Positions 16,846 through 24,610 of a stretch of DNA of 64,000 nt are shown one piece after another. The DNA comes from Leifsonia sp. ku-ls (GTDB lineage: Bacteria > Actinomycetota > Actinomycetes > Actinomycetales > Microbacteriaceae): positions 241,047 through 305,046 of the forward strand of contig QKXI01000005.1 in NCBI GenBank assembly GCA_003367665.1. Direction: 5' to 3'. A program made the position numbers and the translations under genes. Positions within the stretch are counted from its first letter, which is position 1; each line of letters starts with the position of its first letter. The notes beneath the pieces are model-generated. The model saw nothing but the letters and a program-made list of their open reading frames with translations, made no database searches and was not told the origin of the DNA.

Positions 16846-17408
16846 GACTGCGGAACAGGTTGGCCGGCGAGGATGCTCTGAAGCACCACATCGCGGAGGA
16901 CCGACGACGCCGTGTCGAGCGACGCGGTCACGTGCCGGACGGCCCGCTCCGTGGCGGCGTGGTCCTCCTCGTGGTCGAGCGTGTACTCGAGCAACCGGTC
17001 GATCTGCCCGCTCAGCGCGAACACGGAGGCGGACCGCTTCTCCGCCGGCGGCTTGGGCAGCGGCTCTCCTGGGGCGGAGTCCTGGCCGTATGTCTCGAGG
17101 TCGGCGATGGCGCCGTCGAGAGCCTTCCGCGTTTCGGAGGTGAGCCACGGGGCGTCGCCGACCAGCTTCTTCATGGTCACCATCGCCGTGTGGGCGCCGG
17201 AGACCTGATCCTGGACGTGCGCGAGCTGCTTCCGGTTCTTCACATCGTCGTCGTAGAGCCCGACGGCCTTCCGCTTCGCCTTGTCGAACTGTGACTCGAC
17301 GCGATGCGTCGCATCGAGCGCGATCCCGGCCGATGTTCCCGCGCCGGCCCCGAAGGCGAGCGCGCCGGCGACTCCGATCCCGATCGCGAGCCTCGTCGTG
17401 CGCCGCAT
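16842..17408 (-). CDS. N-terminally anchored helical envelope protein
   Basis: This 188-residue protein has an N-terminal hydrophobic segment (residues about 6-32, Gly/Ala-rich) that is either a signal peptide or a membrane anchor. The rest is mostly helical with coiled-coil character (DKAKRKAVGLYDDDVKNRKQL, HEEDHAATERAVRHVTASL), split by a Pro-rich hinge (GEPLPKPPAEK). The ATG at 17408 follows TAGGAGGAG. It is the first gene of the rhs operon: its stop overlaps the lipoprotein start (ATGA). I do not recognise the family. Operon position and anchoring suggest a structural or chaperone role for the surface complex, by inference. Confidence 0.75.
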   Translation of the reverse strand: MRRTTRLAIGIGVAGALAFGAGAGTSAGIALDATHRVESQFDKAKRKAVGLYDDDVKNRKQLAHVQDQVSGAHTAMVTMKKLVGDAPWLTSETRKALDGAIADLETYGQDSAPGEPLPKPPAEKRSASVFALSGQIDRLLEYTLDHEEDHAATERAVRHVTASLDTASSVLRDVVLQSILAGQPVPQS

Positions 17409-17566
17409 GCCGCTCCTCCTATCACCGTCGCTCGCGCCCATCGCAAGCCGACACCGATAGAGACGAGCGAGCCGCCCGTCCGTGACGCCCCCACACCTGC
17501 CTCCGTCAACCCCTCCCACCCCCGCGACCGCACGCGTACACACGGAGCAGAACCCCGGGAGGACCC

Positions 17567-18358
17567 ATGACCGCATCCATGACACTCACCGCCCAGCGTG
17601 GTCCCGGCGCGCCGCGGCTGACGCCCGACGTCGTGCCGGGCGTGCACCGGCTCGAGCACGCGTTCACCAACTGCTATCTGCTCGTCGACGGCACTTCGTG
17701 GACGCTGGTGGATGCGGCGTTCCCGCGCACCTGGGGCGCGCTGATCCGGGGTGCGCACGAGCTCGGGCTCCGGATGCGCGACCTGCAGGGCATCGTGCTC
17801 ACGCACGGGCACTTCGATCACGTCGGGTTCGCGGAGCGTGCCGTGGAGGAGTTGGGTGTTCCCGTGTTCGTGCACGCGGGCGACCGCCAGCTCGCGGCGC
17901 ATCCGTACCGCTACCGGCGGGAGCACACGCCGCTCGTGTACCCGCTGCTCTATCCGCGGTCGCTGCCTCCGGTGGTGGGCATGGTGCGGGCGGGCGCGCT
18001 CTCGGTGAAGGGCGTCACCGCGGTGTCGGAGCTGCCGGGGTCGGGGATGCTCGATTTGCCCGGGCGACCGGAGGTCGTCTTCACCCCGGGGCACACCTTC
18101 GGGCACTGCGGACTGCTGCTGCGCGACCGCGAGACGTTGCTGAGCGGGGATGCGATCGTCACCCTCGATCCGTACAAGGGAATCCGTGGAGCCCAGATCG
18201 TCGCGGGCGCCGCCACCGCCGACTCGGCGCAGGCGCTTGCCTCGCTCGACGCTATCGCGGCGACCGGCGCCCGCGTGCTGCTGCCCGGCCATGGCGATCC
18301 GTGGCTGGACGGCGCGGAGGCCGCGGTCGCGTCGGCGCGCGCGATCGGGCGCAGCTGA
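17567..18358 (+). CDS. MBL-fold metallo-hydrolase
   Basis: This 263-residue metallo-beta-lactamase-fold hydrolase has the metal motif THGHFDH at about residue 85, further ligands PGHTFGHC and SGDAIV, and a final His in LLPGHGDPW. These give the full dinuclear site of the glyoxalase II-like branch, so it should hydrolyse a small ester, thioester or lactone; the substrate is unknown. Several His and Tyr residues after the metal motif (YPLLYPR) probably shape the pocket. GGGAGGA precedes the ATG at 17567. It is transcribed divergently from the rhs operon and convergently with RecQ, and looks monocistronic. Confidence 0.85.
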   Translation: MTASMTLTAQRGPGAPRLTPDVVPGVHRLEHAFTNCYLLVDGTSWTLVDAAFPRTWGALIRGAHELGLRMRDLQGIVLTHGHFDHVGFAERAVEELGVPVFVHAGDRQLAAHPYRYRREHTPLVYPLLYPRSLPPVVGMVRAGALSVKGVTAVSELPGSGMLDLPGRPEVVFTPGHTFGHCGLLLRDRETLLSGDAIVTLDPYKGIRGAQIVAGAATADSAQALASLDAIAATGARVLLPGHGDPWLDGAEAAVASARAIGRS

Positions 18359-18365
18359 GGCGACG

Positions 18366-19997
18366 TCAGGCGGCCGGGCCGAGCACCTCCAACAGGCCGC
18401 CCTCCTTGACGGCGGCCAGGGAGAGCACCTTGTAGCCCGCGTCGTCGAAGAAGACCGTGAGCCGGTCGGCCTCGGTGTGCATCACCACGCCGGCACCCCA
18501 GGTCTCGTGGGTCACGCGGGCGGCCAGCGGGAAGTCCTCCTCCACGCCTGCGTCATGCTCTTCGGCCCACCGATAGGCACTGCCAGAGGAGCACGTGTCG
18601 CAGTTGCCGCACGGCTCCGGCAGCTCCTCGCCGAAGTAGCCGAGCAGGAACTGTCTGCGACACATTCCGGTCTCGGCATATTCCTGCATCAGCTGGGCGC
18701 GCGAGTGCTCGATACGCTGCCGGGACTCGGCCTCGGCCACCGCACGCTCGGCGGCGTCGCGCGGGGTGCGGTCCGTCGCGCGGAGGTCGTCGTCGGAGCC
18801 GGAGAGCACGTCGGCGTCGCGCAGCAGCCCCAGCAGGCGACCCAACGAGCGCACGCTCACGCCCACCTCCGCTGCCAGGTCCGAGCGCGTGATCCCTGGC
18901 CTGCGGGCGACCGCACCGAAGACCCGGGCGAGCTCGTCGGCGTCCGGGCCGCCGCCGGAGAAGAACCGGGTGAGGGCGAAGTCCTCCGGGCGGTAGTGGA
19001 GGGTGACCACCGCGGGCTCGCCGTCGCGTCCCGCGCGTCCTGCCTCCTGGTAGTAGCTGTCCAGGGAGTCGGTGACCGACGCGTGCACCACGAAGCGCAC
19101 GTCGTGCTTGTCGATGCCCATCCCGAAGGCGCTGGTCGCCACCACCACCCGGGCGCGGTCGTCCATGAAGCGCTCGTAGACGTCGTCGCGCTCGGCCCGC
19201 TTGAGGCCGGCGTGGTAGGCGGCGGACGGGATGCCGTGCCCGTTGAGTTCGTCGGCGTACAGCTCCGCGTCCTTCCGCGTCGCGACATACACGAGACCCG
19301 ACCCCTCCAGTCCGCACACCTGCTCGACGACGGCGGTGCGCTTCGCGGAGTCCTCCTCGTGGCGCACCACCTCGAACCGCAGATTGGGGCGGTCGAACCC
19401 GGTCGCGAACAGGCGTGGCCGGCGCAGCCCGAGCCGCTCGCCGATCTCGGCTCGCACCGGCGGCGCGCCCGTGGCGGTCATGGCGACGACCGGCGGGTGT
19501 CCGAGCTCCTCGATCACGTCGCCCAGCAGCAGGTAGTCGGGGCGGAAGTCGTGGCCCCACGACGAGACGCAGTGCGCCTCGTCGACCGCGAAGAGGGAGA
19601 CCGGGATGCCGCGCAACCGCTCGCGCACCTCCGGGTTCGCCAGCTGCTCCGGCGCCAGGAAGGCGAAACCGGCCTCGCCCGACTCCAGGGCCTCCCAGTC
19701 CCGTTCCCGCTCCCGCTGACCCGCGGAGGAGTTGATCGCGACCGCCGGCCGGACGCCGTCGGCCTCGGCGAGCGCCCGGACCTGGTCCTCCTGGAGCGAG
19801 ATCAGGGGTGAGACGACGATCGTGACGCCGTCCAGGATGGTGCCGGTCACCTGGTAGAGCGACGACTTCCCGTAGCCCGTGGGCATGACCGCGAGCACGT
19901 CGCCTCCGTCGAGAAGCACCTCCATGGCCTCGGCCAGGTGCGGCCGGAGCTCCTCCCAGCCGAACGACTCCCGGGCGACGTCGTGGATGCGCGACAT
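18366..19997 (-). CDS. RecQ-family ATP-dependent DNA helicase
   Basis: This 543-residue superfamily 2 helicase carries Walker A MPTGYGKSS (about 38), motif II VDEAHCVSSWGHDFRPDY (about 135), SAT-like AMTATG, and motif VI QEAGRAGRDGEP. The RecQ zinc-binding cluster (CRRQFLLGYFGE, EPCGNCDTC) lies at about 445-468. No HRDC domain follows; a short beta-rich tail of about 75 residues ends the protein. It should unwind DNA 3'-5' in recombination and repair. An alternative ATG at 20024 overlaps the stop of the upstream gene by ATGA and would add nine residues; I prefer 19997, where the family homology begins, but coupling argues for the other. Confidence 0.9.
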   Translation of the reverse strand: MSRIHDVARESFGWEELRPHLAEAMEVLLDGGDVLAVMPTGYGKSSLYQVTGTILDGVTIVVSPLISLQEDQVRALAEADGVRPAVAINSSAGQRERERDWEALESGEAGFAFLAPEQLANPEVRERLRGIPVSLFAVDEAHCVSSWGHDFRPDYLLLGDVIEELGHPPVVAMTATGAPPVRAEIGERLGLRRPRLFATGFDRPNLRFEVVRHEEDSAKRTAVVEQVCGLEGSGLVYVATRKDAELYADELNGHGIPSAAYHAGLKRAERDDVYERFMDDRARVVVATSAFGMGIDKHDVRFVVHASVTDSLDSYYQEAGRAGRDGEPAVVTLHYRPEDFALTRFFSGGGPDADELARVFGAVARRPGITRSDLAAEVGVSVRSLGRLLGLLRDADVLSGSDDDLRATDRTPRDAAERAVAEAESRQRIEHSRAQLMQEYAETGMCRRQFLLGYFGEELPEPCGNCDTCSSGSAYRWAEEHDAGVEEDFPLAARVTHETWGAGVVMHTEADRLTVFFDDAGYKVLSLAAVKEGGLLEVLGPAA

Positions 19998-20020
19998 GCG
20001 CCCACCGTATCCGTTCCGCG

Positions 20021-20536
20021 TCATGCGGTGTACGCGCGCCGCTGGTCGTGCTCGTCGGCGACCCGCACCCCGTGCCGGTACGCCAGCTCGCCGCCGAGGA
20101 AGCCGGAGACCCCGACCACCAGGATGCCGACGAGCGCGAGGATGAAGCCCCCGACGCTCGGGTGATCCGGATCGGCGGCGCGCACGATCGCGCTGCCGAC
20201 GAACAGCACCACGGCGAGCGAGTTGAAGCTCAGATGCCACACGGCCGTGCGGCGCACCTTCGTTCCCGCGGGGAGCTGGGAGAAGTCGAGCAGTCCGAAC
20301 ACGGCCGCCACCACGGCGCCGATCACCCCGATGACCACCAGCCACAGCGCGCCGGTGGCGAGCGCCCCCGGCGCCGCGCCGAGGAGGGCGGCGATGTCGA
20401 ACACCACGGCCGCGGTCCACGCGCCGATGGGGATCGTGACGACGGTCGCGTGGAAGGGGTGGCCGTACGGACCGGCGATCGGCGAGCGTGGTCGCTTCGC
20501 GCGGCGGAACCCGGGATCGCTCTCTGTGGTGGACAT
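20021..20536 (-). CDS. DUF2231 membrane protein
   Basis: This 171-residue protein has a basic N-terminus and four membrane helices. The motif GHPFHATVVTIPIGAW at about residue 24 is the DUF2231 signature with a conserved HPxH pair, thought to bind haem or metal in some relatives. Helices follow at about 60-80 (VVIGVIGAVVAAVFG), 100-120 and 130-150. GGAGAGGAG precedes the ATG. It lies upstream of RecQ with touching ends, so both may be co-transcribed, though no functional link is evident. The biochemical role of the family is not established. Confidence 0.85.
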   Translation of the reverse strand: MSTTESDPGFRRAKRPRSPIAGPYGHPFHATVVTIPIGAWTAAVVFDIAALLGAAPGALATGALWLVVIGVIGAVVAAVFGLLDFSQLPAGTKVRRTAVWHLSFNSLAVVLFVGSAIVRAADPDHPSVGGFILALVGILVVGVSGFLGGELAYRHGVRVADEHDQRRAYTA

Positions 20537-20628
20537 GGATGCTCCTCTCCTTCTCCCGCATGGTCGGCCTCAAGGTGGGACTGTCAAGGGCTGCCGCGGG
20601 GCCGGTCGCGCGGCTAGCGTCACGGCCC

Positions 20629-21600
20629 ATGAGCGCATCCCCCGTCGTCGTCATCACCGGAGCCTCCAGCGGGCTCGGGCGGGCCACCGCCCACGCGTTC
20701 GCCCGTCGGCACGCCCGGCTGGTGCTCGTCGCCCGCGGCGCCGCGGCGCTCGACGACGTCACCGCGGAGTGCCGTTCGCTCGGCGCGCGCGACGTCGCCG
20801 TCGTTGCCGGGGACACCACCGACCGGGCGACGACGGATCGTGCCGTGGACACCGCGGTCGCCCGCCACGGACGGCTCGACCTCTGGGTCAACGACGCGGG
20901 CGTCACCGGCTACGGCCGGTTCTGGGAGCAGCCCGCGGACGAGTTCGCCCGCGTGCTGGACGTGAACGTCCGCGGTTACGCCAACGGCATGCGCAGCGCG
21001 CTCCGGGTGATGCTGCCGCAGCGCTCCGGCGTCATCGTCAACGTCGCGTCGATCCTCGGCGAGGTGCCGCAGCCGTTCACCGCCGCCTACTCGTCGTCCA
21101 AGGCGGCGGTCATCGCGCTCGGGCGCAGCGTCCGCTCCGAGCTGTCGCTGGCAGGATCTCCCGTGCACGTGGTCTCGGTGCTGCCGCCGACACTCGACAC
21201 ACCGATCTTCCACCACGCCGGCAACCGCACCGGACGCGCGCTGAAGGCGCTGCCTCCCGTGTTCGCGCCGGAGAGGGCGGTCGACGAGATCCTCGCGGCG
21301 TGGAGGCATCCACGCGTGCCGGAGCGGACGGTGACCGCGTCGGGCCGAGCGGTCGTGCGCCAGCACCGCAGGCGCCCGAAGGCCGCGGAGGGCGCCGTCG
21401 CCGCGCAGACGCTCGTGGGCCAGTTCGCGGCGTCACCGGCGGCCGACTCGACGGGCAACCTGTTCGCGGCGTCCGAGCCCCCGGTCTCGGTGACCGGCGG
21501 CTGGCGCCGGCGCAGCGTCCCGCGCCGACTGGTCGCCCTCGCCGCGGCCGCGGCGGCGACCGTCGCGGTGATCGGGGCCGTGCGCCGCCGGAACGGCTGA
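20629..21600 (+). CDS. Short-chain dehydrogenase/reductase with C-terminal helix
   Basis: This 323-residue classical SDR has the cofactor motif TGASSGLGRAT at residue 10, NDAGVTG, and catalytic Ser...Tyr-x3-Lys (NVASILGEV, then AYSSSKAA). The motif suits NADP-dependent reduction of a carbonyl. The enzyme domain ends near residue 240. The remaining residues are an Ala/Arg-rich linker and a final hydrophobic segment (LVALAAAAAATVAVIGAV) that should tether it to the membrane. A TAGCGT box lies eight bases before the ATG, so the message is probably leaderless. The gene is divergent from DUF2231 and convergent with the next SDR. The substrate is unknown. Confidence 0.85.
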   Translation: MSASPVVVITGASSGLGRATAHAFARRHARLVLVARGAAALDDVTAECRSLGARDVAVVAGDTTDRATTDRAVDTAVARHGRLDLWVNDAGVTGYGRFWEQPADEFARVLDVNVRGYANGMRSALRVMLPQRSGVIVNVASILGEVPQPFTAAYSSSKAAVIALGRSVRSELSLAGSPVHVVSVLPPTLDTPIFHHAGNRTGRALKALPPVFAPERAVDEILAAWRHPRVPERTVTASGRAVVRQHRRRPKAAEGAVAAQTLVGQFAASPAADSTGNLFAASEPPVSVTGGWRRRSVPRRLVALAAAAAATVAVIGAVRRRNG

Positions 21601-21619
21601 CGGGCACGGCCCCCGGCCC

Positions 21620-22630
21620 CTACTGCACCGACCAGCCGCCGTCGCTCGGAAGCACCGCGCCGTTGATGTTGACGCCGTCGTCGCTGAGCAGGAACGTGAT
21701 CGACGCGGCCAGCTGCTCCGCGGTCGCGATGGTGGGGATCTGCTGCTGGAACGGCGCGAGCCTCGCGGTTCCGGCCTCCGAGGGATGCGCCGGCATCGGG
21801 ATGCCGGTAGCCACGCCGCCCGGCGCGACGGCGTTCACGCGGATGCCCTGCGGCCCGTACATGAACGCGGTGCTGCGGGTGAGGCCCACGACGCCGTGCT
21901 TCGACACGGTGTATGCGGTCCCGGACGCGTTGCCGCGGAGGCCCGCCTCCGAGGCGACGTTGACGATGGAGCCGGCCCCGGCTCGCAGCATCACCGGGAG
22001 GACGGCACGCGTCAGCTTGAAGCCTCCGGTCAGGTTGATGCCGATGGTGCGGTCCCAGACGGCGTCGGAGGTCTCGTGCGCCGGAGAGAAGTCGTCGTTC
22101 ACGCCGGCGATGTTGGCGAGGCCGTCGATGCGGTCGCCGGCGGCCACCACGATGGCGTCGATGTCCTCCTGCTTCGTGATGTCGCCCACCACGGTGACGA
22201 CGGCGCCGTCCGGCAGCGACGACGCCAGCTCGGCGAGACGCTCGGCCGAGATGTCGACGGCGACCACCCGGCCGCCCTCGCGGGCGATGCGGGAGGCGGT
22301 GGCGCGGCCGATCCCGGACGCGGCGCCCGTGACGACGACCGTTCGGCCGTCGAACCGGCCGGCGGTCACCTTTTCGGCCCAGCCGGTCTCCACGTCCTCC
22401 GGCACGACGCCGTCGTTGGCCTGAAGCACCAGGTCGTCGACGACGGACTGGGGCAGCTGCCCCTGGCTGAGCGCCACCAGCTGCTGCAGCGGGAGGCCGC
22501 GCACGGGCGCGAGCATCTCCTCGACGACACCGGCCTGCGTGAGCAGCCCCTGGATCAGCGGCGCCCCCGTGGGGTGCTCCAGCCACTCTCCGATGCTGCT
22601 GTGCGCGGTCAACGGCTTCTGTTCGGTCAT
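21620..22630 (-). CDS. SDR oxidoreductase with N-terminal extension
   Basis: This 336-residue SDR has an unusual extension of about 95 residues before the cofactor motif TGAASGIGRAT. The extension (GEWLEHPTGAPLIQGLLTQAG, VEEMLAPVRGLPLQQL) looks like a small helical domain. Catalytic Ser and YTVSKHG (Tyr-x3-Lys) are present, and the end (SDDGVNINGAVLPSDGGWSVQ) is typical of 3-oxoacyl-ACP-reductase-like SDRs. GAGGAGG precedes the ATG at 22630. A perfect 21-base palindrome lies 33 bases upstream over the likely -10, so expression is probably repressor-controlled. The substrate is unknown; the N-terminal extension may bind a partner or regulate the enzyme. Confidence 0.85.
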   Translation of the reverse strand: MTEQKPLTAHSSIGEWLEHPTGAPLIQGLLTQAGVVEEMLAPVRGLPLQQLVALSQGQLPQSVVDDLVLQANDGVVPEDVETGWAEKVTAGRFDGRTVVVTGAASGIGRATASRIAREGGRVVAVDISAERLAELASSLPDGAVVTVVGDITKQEDIDAIVVAAGDRIDGLANIAGVNDDFSPAHETSDAVWDRTIGINLTGGFKLTRAVLPVMLRAGAGSIVNVASEAGLRGNASGTAYTVSKHGVVGLTRSTAFMYGPQGIRVNAVAPGGVATGIPMPAHPSEAGTARLAPFQQQIPTIATAEQLAASITFLLSDDGVNINGAVLPSDGGWSVQ

Positions 22631-22662
22631 CGTCGTCCTCCTCGTTCGGGTCGTGATTGCGA

Positions 22663-22683
22663 TTATGGCACCTAGTGCCATAA
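22663..22683. promoter_or_regulatory. Perfect palindromic operator upstream of SDR gene
   Basis: Arms TTATGGCAC and GTGCCATAA flank CTA with no mismatch. On the minus strand the outer part reads CATAAT, a good -10 element, so a bound regulator would block the promoter. The arm length suits a TetR-family dimer. The TetR in this window has a different operator, so the cognate regulator is probably elsewhere. Confidence 0.7.
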
Positions 22684-22716
22684 AAATCGCTGCGAAGAGG
22701 ATCGCCGACCGGAGCC

Positions 22717-23178
22717 TCAGCTCGCGGGTCGCTGCCGTGCGCGGTGGTACGCCTCCAGCACCGGAGGCACGCCCTCGGCGAGCATCTTCCTCCGCACGCC
22801 GCCGAGCAGCTTCGACATCGCGAAGCCGCCCACGCCGGTGAACCCAGTGTGATGCCAGGTGAACCGCGTTCCCTCCGGCGTCTCTTCGAGCAGATAGGTC
22901 ACGTCGGTGACGTCGTCGGAATCCTCGTCGCCCTTCCAGGTGTAGTGCAGCGAGTGCGGGGCATCGACGGCGATCACCTCGCAGTAGACCACCCCGGCCC
23001 AGCCCATCGTCGGTTTGCCCACGAAGCGGAACCTGGTGCCGGGGACGGCGGCGAAGCCCTCGGGCCGGCCGCCCTGCCCGGTCGTGGTCCACTGCGCCAC
23101 CTGCTCGGGTTCGGTCAGCACCGCCCAGACCTCGTCGATCGGGTACGGGTAGTCGCGGACGACGGTGTATTCGGTCAT
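22717..23178 (-). CDS. SRPBCC (START-like) family protein
   Basis: This 153-residue START/Bet v1-like protein opens with the family pattern (VVRDYPYPIDEVWAVLTEPEQVAQW). A hydrophobic cavity-lining middle follows (LHYTWKGDE, GTRFTWHHTGFTG), and the C-terminal helix (KLLGGVRRKMLAEGVPPVLEAY) is of the AHSA1/polyketide-cyclase type. Such proteins bind hydrophobic ligands; a few are cyclases. The ATG is preceded by TAGGCT six bases upstream on its strand, so the transcript is probably leaderless. It diverges from the TetR gene across shared operators, which suggests this gene is the regulator's target. Confidence 0.85.
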   Translation of the reverse strand: MTEYTVVRDYPYPIDEVWAVLTEPEQVAQWTTTGQGGRPEGFAAVPGTRFRFVGKPTMGWAGVVYCEVIAVDAPHSLHYTWKGDEDSDDVTDVTYLLEETPEGTRFTWHHTGFTGVGGFAMSKLLGGVRRKMLAEGVPPVLEAYHRARQRPAS

Positions 23179-23187
23179 GCGCTCAGC

Positions 23188-23231
23188 CTACCTATCGGTA
23201 GGTAGATTGTCTACCGCCGGGTAGGTAAACT
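23188..23231. promoter_or_regulatory. Twin TetR-type operators in divergent promoter
   Basis: A near-palindrome CTACCTATCGGTAGGTAG (23188-23205) and a second palindrome CTACC-GCCG-GGTAG (23211-23224) share CTACC/GGTAG half-sites. The first lies against the TAGGCT -10 of the SRPBCC gene, the second against the TAAACT -10 (23226-23231) of the TetR gene. Both genes are therefore probably repressed by the TetR protein. Confidence 0.72.
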
Positions 23232-23237
23232 GTGTGC

Positions 23238-23855
23238 GTGAGCGAGAGACAGGACGGCGGCGTGCGCGGCCGGGGCGCCCGGACCCGTGAGGCGGCACAG
23301 CAGGTGGCGCTGCGGCTGTTCACGGAGCAGGGCTACGAGGCGACGTCGCTGCGGCAGATCGCGGACGAGCTCGGCATCAACAAGGCGTCGCTGTACTACC
23401 ACTTCGACGGCAAGGAGGCGATCGTTCGGTCCCTCCTCGAGCAGCGAGGAGACGAGGCCGAAGAGCTGCTCGCCTGGGTCAGGGAGCAGCCGCCGTCGCC
23501 ACAGCTGCTGGCTGACGCCGTGCTGCGGTGGGTGGAGTCGTTCACCGCGGAGAAGCTGCAGGGCATCCGGTTCCTCGCGGCGAATCCGCGCCTGCTCGCA
23601 GGCCTCACCGACGGCGAGGAACCGCGCGTCGGCGTCGGCCTGTCCCAGCTCGCGGACGACCTCGGCGAGCTGCTCCCCGAGCGGACCGCCGAGACGGTCG
23701 TCCTGCTCCGGATGGCCCTGCTCTCGATCAACGCAGCGGTCCAGGCCGCCGCCTCGACGGACGCATCGGACGACGCCGTCATCGCCGCCGCCCGACGCGC
23801 CGCGCGCATCGTGACGAGCGACCTGCTCGCAGGAACCACCGCAGACCGGCCGTAG
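23238..23855 (+). CDS. TetR-family transcriptional regulator
   Basis: This 205-residue repressor has an N-terminal TetR helix-turn-helix (ALRLFTEQGYEATSLRQIADELGINKASLYYHFDG split over residues about 17-52) and a ligand-binding helical C-terminal domain that is not recognisable by ligand. I chose the GTG at 23238 because TAAACT sits six bases before it, the spacing of leaderless actinobacterial genes; a GTG at 23232 would leave no gap. It is divergent from the SRPBCC gene with two matching inverted repeats between them, implying autoregulation and control of that neighbour. Confidence 0.9.
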   Translation: MSERQDGGVRGRGARTREAAQQVALRLFTEQGYEATSLRQIADELGINKASLYYHFDGKEAIVRSLLEQRGDEAEELLAWVREQPPSPQLLADAVLRWVESFTAEKLQGIRFLAANPRLLAGLTDGEEPRVGVGLSQLADDLGELLPERTAETVVLLRMALLSINAAVQAAASTDASDDAVIAAARRAARIVTSDLLAGTTADRP

Positions 23856-23929
23856 CGCCAGGGGTTGTCTCGCGCCCAGGAAGGCGTACCCCTGGCAGGG
23901 ACACCCCAGCCAGGCCGGAGGAGGACAGC

Positions 23930-24154
23930 GTGGAGACCGTCGTCGCCGTCCTCGAACGCGACGACGTCGCGTTCGAGATCGAGTTCGAGCGCACCAGCGA
24001 GCCGCCGTTCGAGCTGCGCCTCCCCTCGCACATCGGCGGCGCCGCGGTGGTGGATGTGTTCGACCTGTGCGACTCCAGCCTCTGGCCGGAGATCATCCAC
24101 TACCGCTTCTCGGAGTGCGTCCCCGTCGTCATCGGCTCCCCCGACGACTTCTGA
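23930..24154 (+). CDS. Small hypothetical protein, 74 aa
   Basis: The GTG at 23930 has a strong ribosome site (GGAGGAGG at 23917-23924). The 74-residue product has alternating hydrophobic and charged residues (VAVLERDDVAFEIEFE, PFELRLPSHIGG) and a C-terminal half with two Cys and a Trp (FDLCDSSLWPEIIHYRFSEC). It looks like a small beta-rich domain with no export signal. It lies between the TetR gene and a small membrane protein, all on the plus strand. I do not recognise the family. The good ribosome site and coding-like third positions support that it is real. Confidence 0.6.
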   Translation: METVVAVLERDDVAFEIEFERTSEPPFELRLPSHIGGAAVVDVFDLCDSSLWPEIIHYRFSECVPVVIGSPDDF

Positions 24155-24220
24155 ACCGCCGCGCAGGCCGCGCATCCACTGCATACCCGCGCGGAGTGGG
24201 CCGTGGCTATGCTGTGCGCC

Positions 24221-24586
24221 ATGAGCACGAAGAGCCGGCAGGGACCGCACCGCGAAGAGACGCTCCAGCTCGGCGAGAAGCGCGGCCTGTGGGGCGCGTT
24301 CGCGGGGCTGATCACGGCGGTGCTCATCGCCTACCCGCTGTCTGCGTGCATCGCGTTCGCCACGCATCCCACCACCCAGAAGCTCTTCGGCGGCCGGCTC
24401 GAGTCGGCCTCGGCGGCCGGCTTCTCGGCGTTCTGGTGGGTGCTGGCGCTCGGCTGCCTCGCCCTCCCGTTCCTCGTCGGCTTCGGCATCGCGCGCCTCT
24501 CGGGTCGCGCGGTCATCGTCATCGCCACGATCGTGGTGCTGTTCATCATCGCCGTGGTGGTGCTCGGGCAGCTGTTCGCCTTCTGA
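24221..24586 (+). CDS. Small two/three-helix membrane protein
   Basis: This 121-residue integral membrane protein has a charged N-terminal tail of about 30 residues, then helices at about 33-54 (FAGLITAVLIAYPLSACIAF), 70-92 (FSAFWWVLALGCLALPFLVGF) and 98-120 (VIVIATIVVLFIIAVVVLG). A TATGCT box at 24208-24213 lies seven bases before the ATG, indicating a leaderless transcript starting at or next to the start codon; the in-frame ATG at 24203 lies ahead of that box and is unlikely. No known domain is recognised. Confidence 0.75.
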   Translation: MSTKSRQGPHREETLQLGEKRGLWGAFAGLITAVLIAYPLSACIAFATHPTTQKLFGGRLESASAAGFSAFWWVLALGCLALPFLVGFGIARLSGRAVIVIATIVVLFIIAVVVLGQLFAF

Positions 24587-24610
24587 GGCGGTGGGCCACG
24601 CGCCGCCGGG

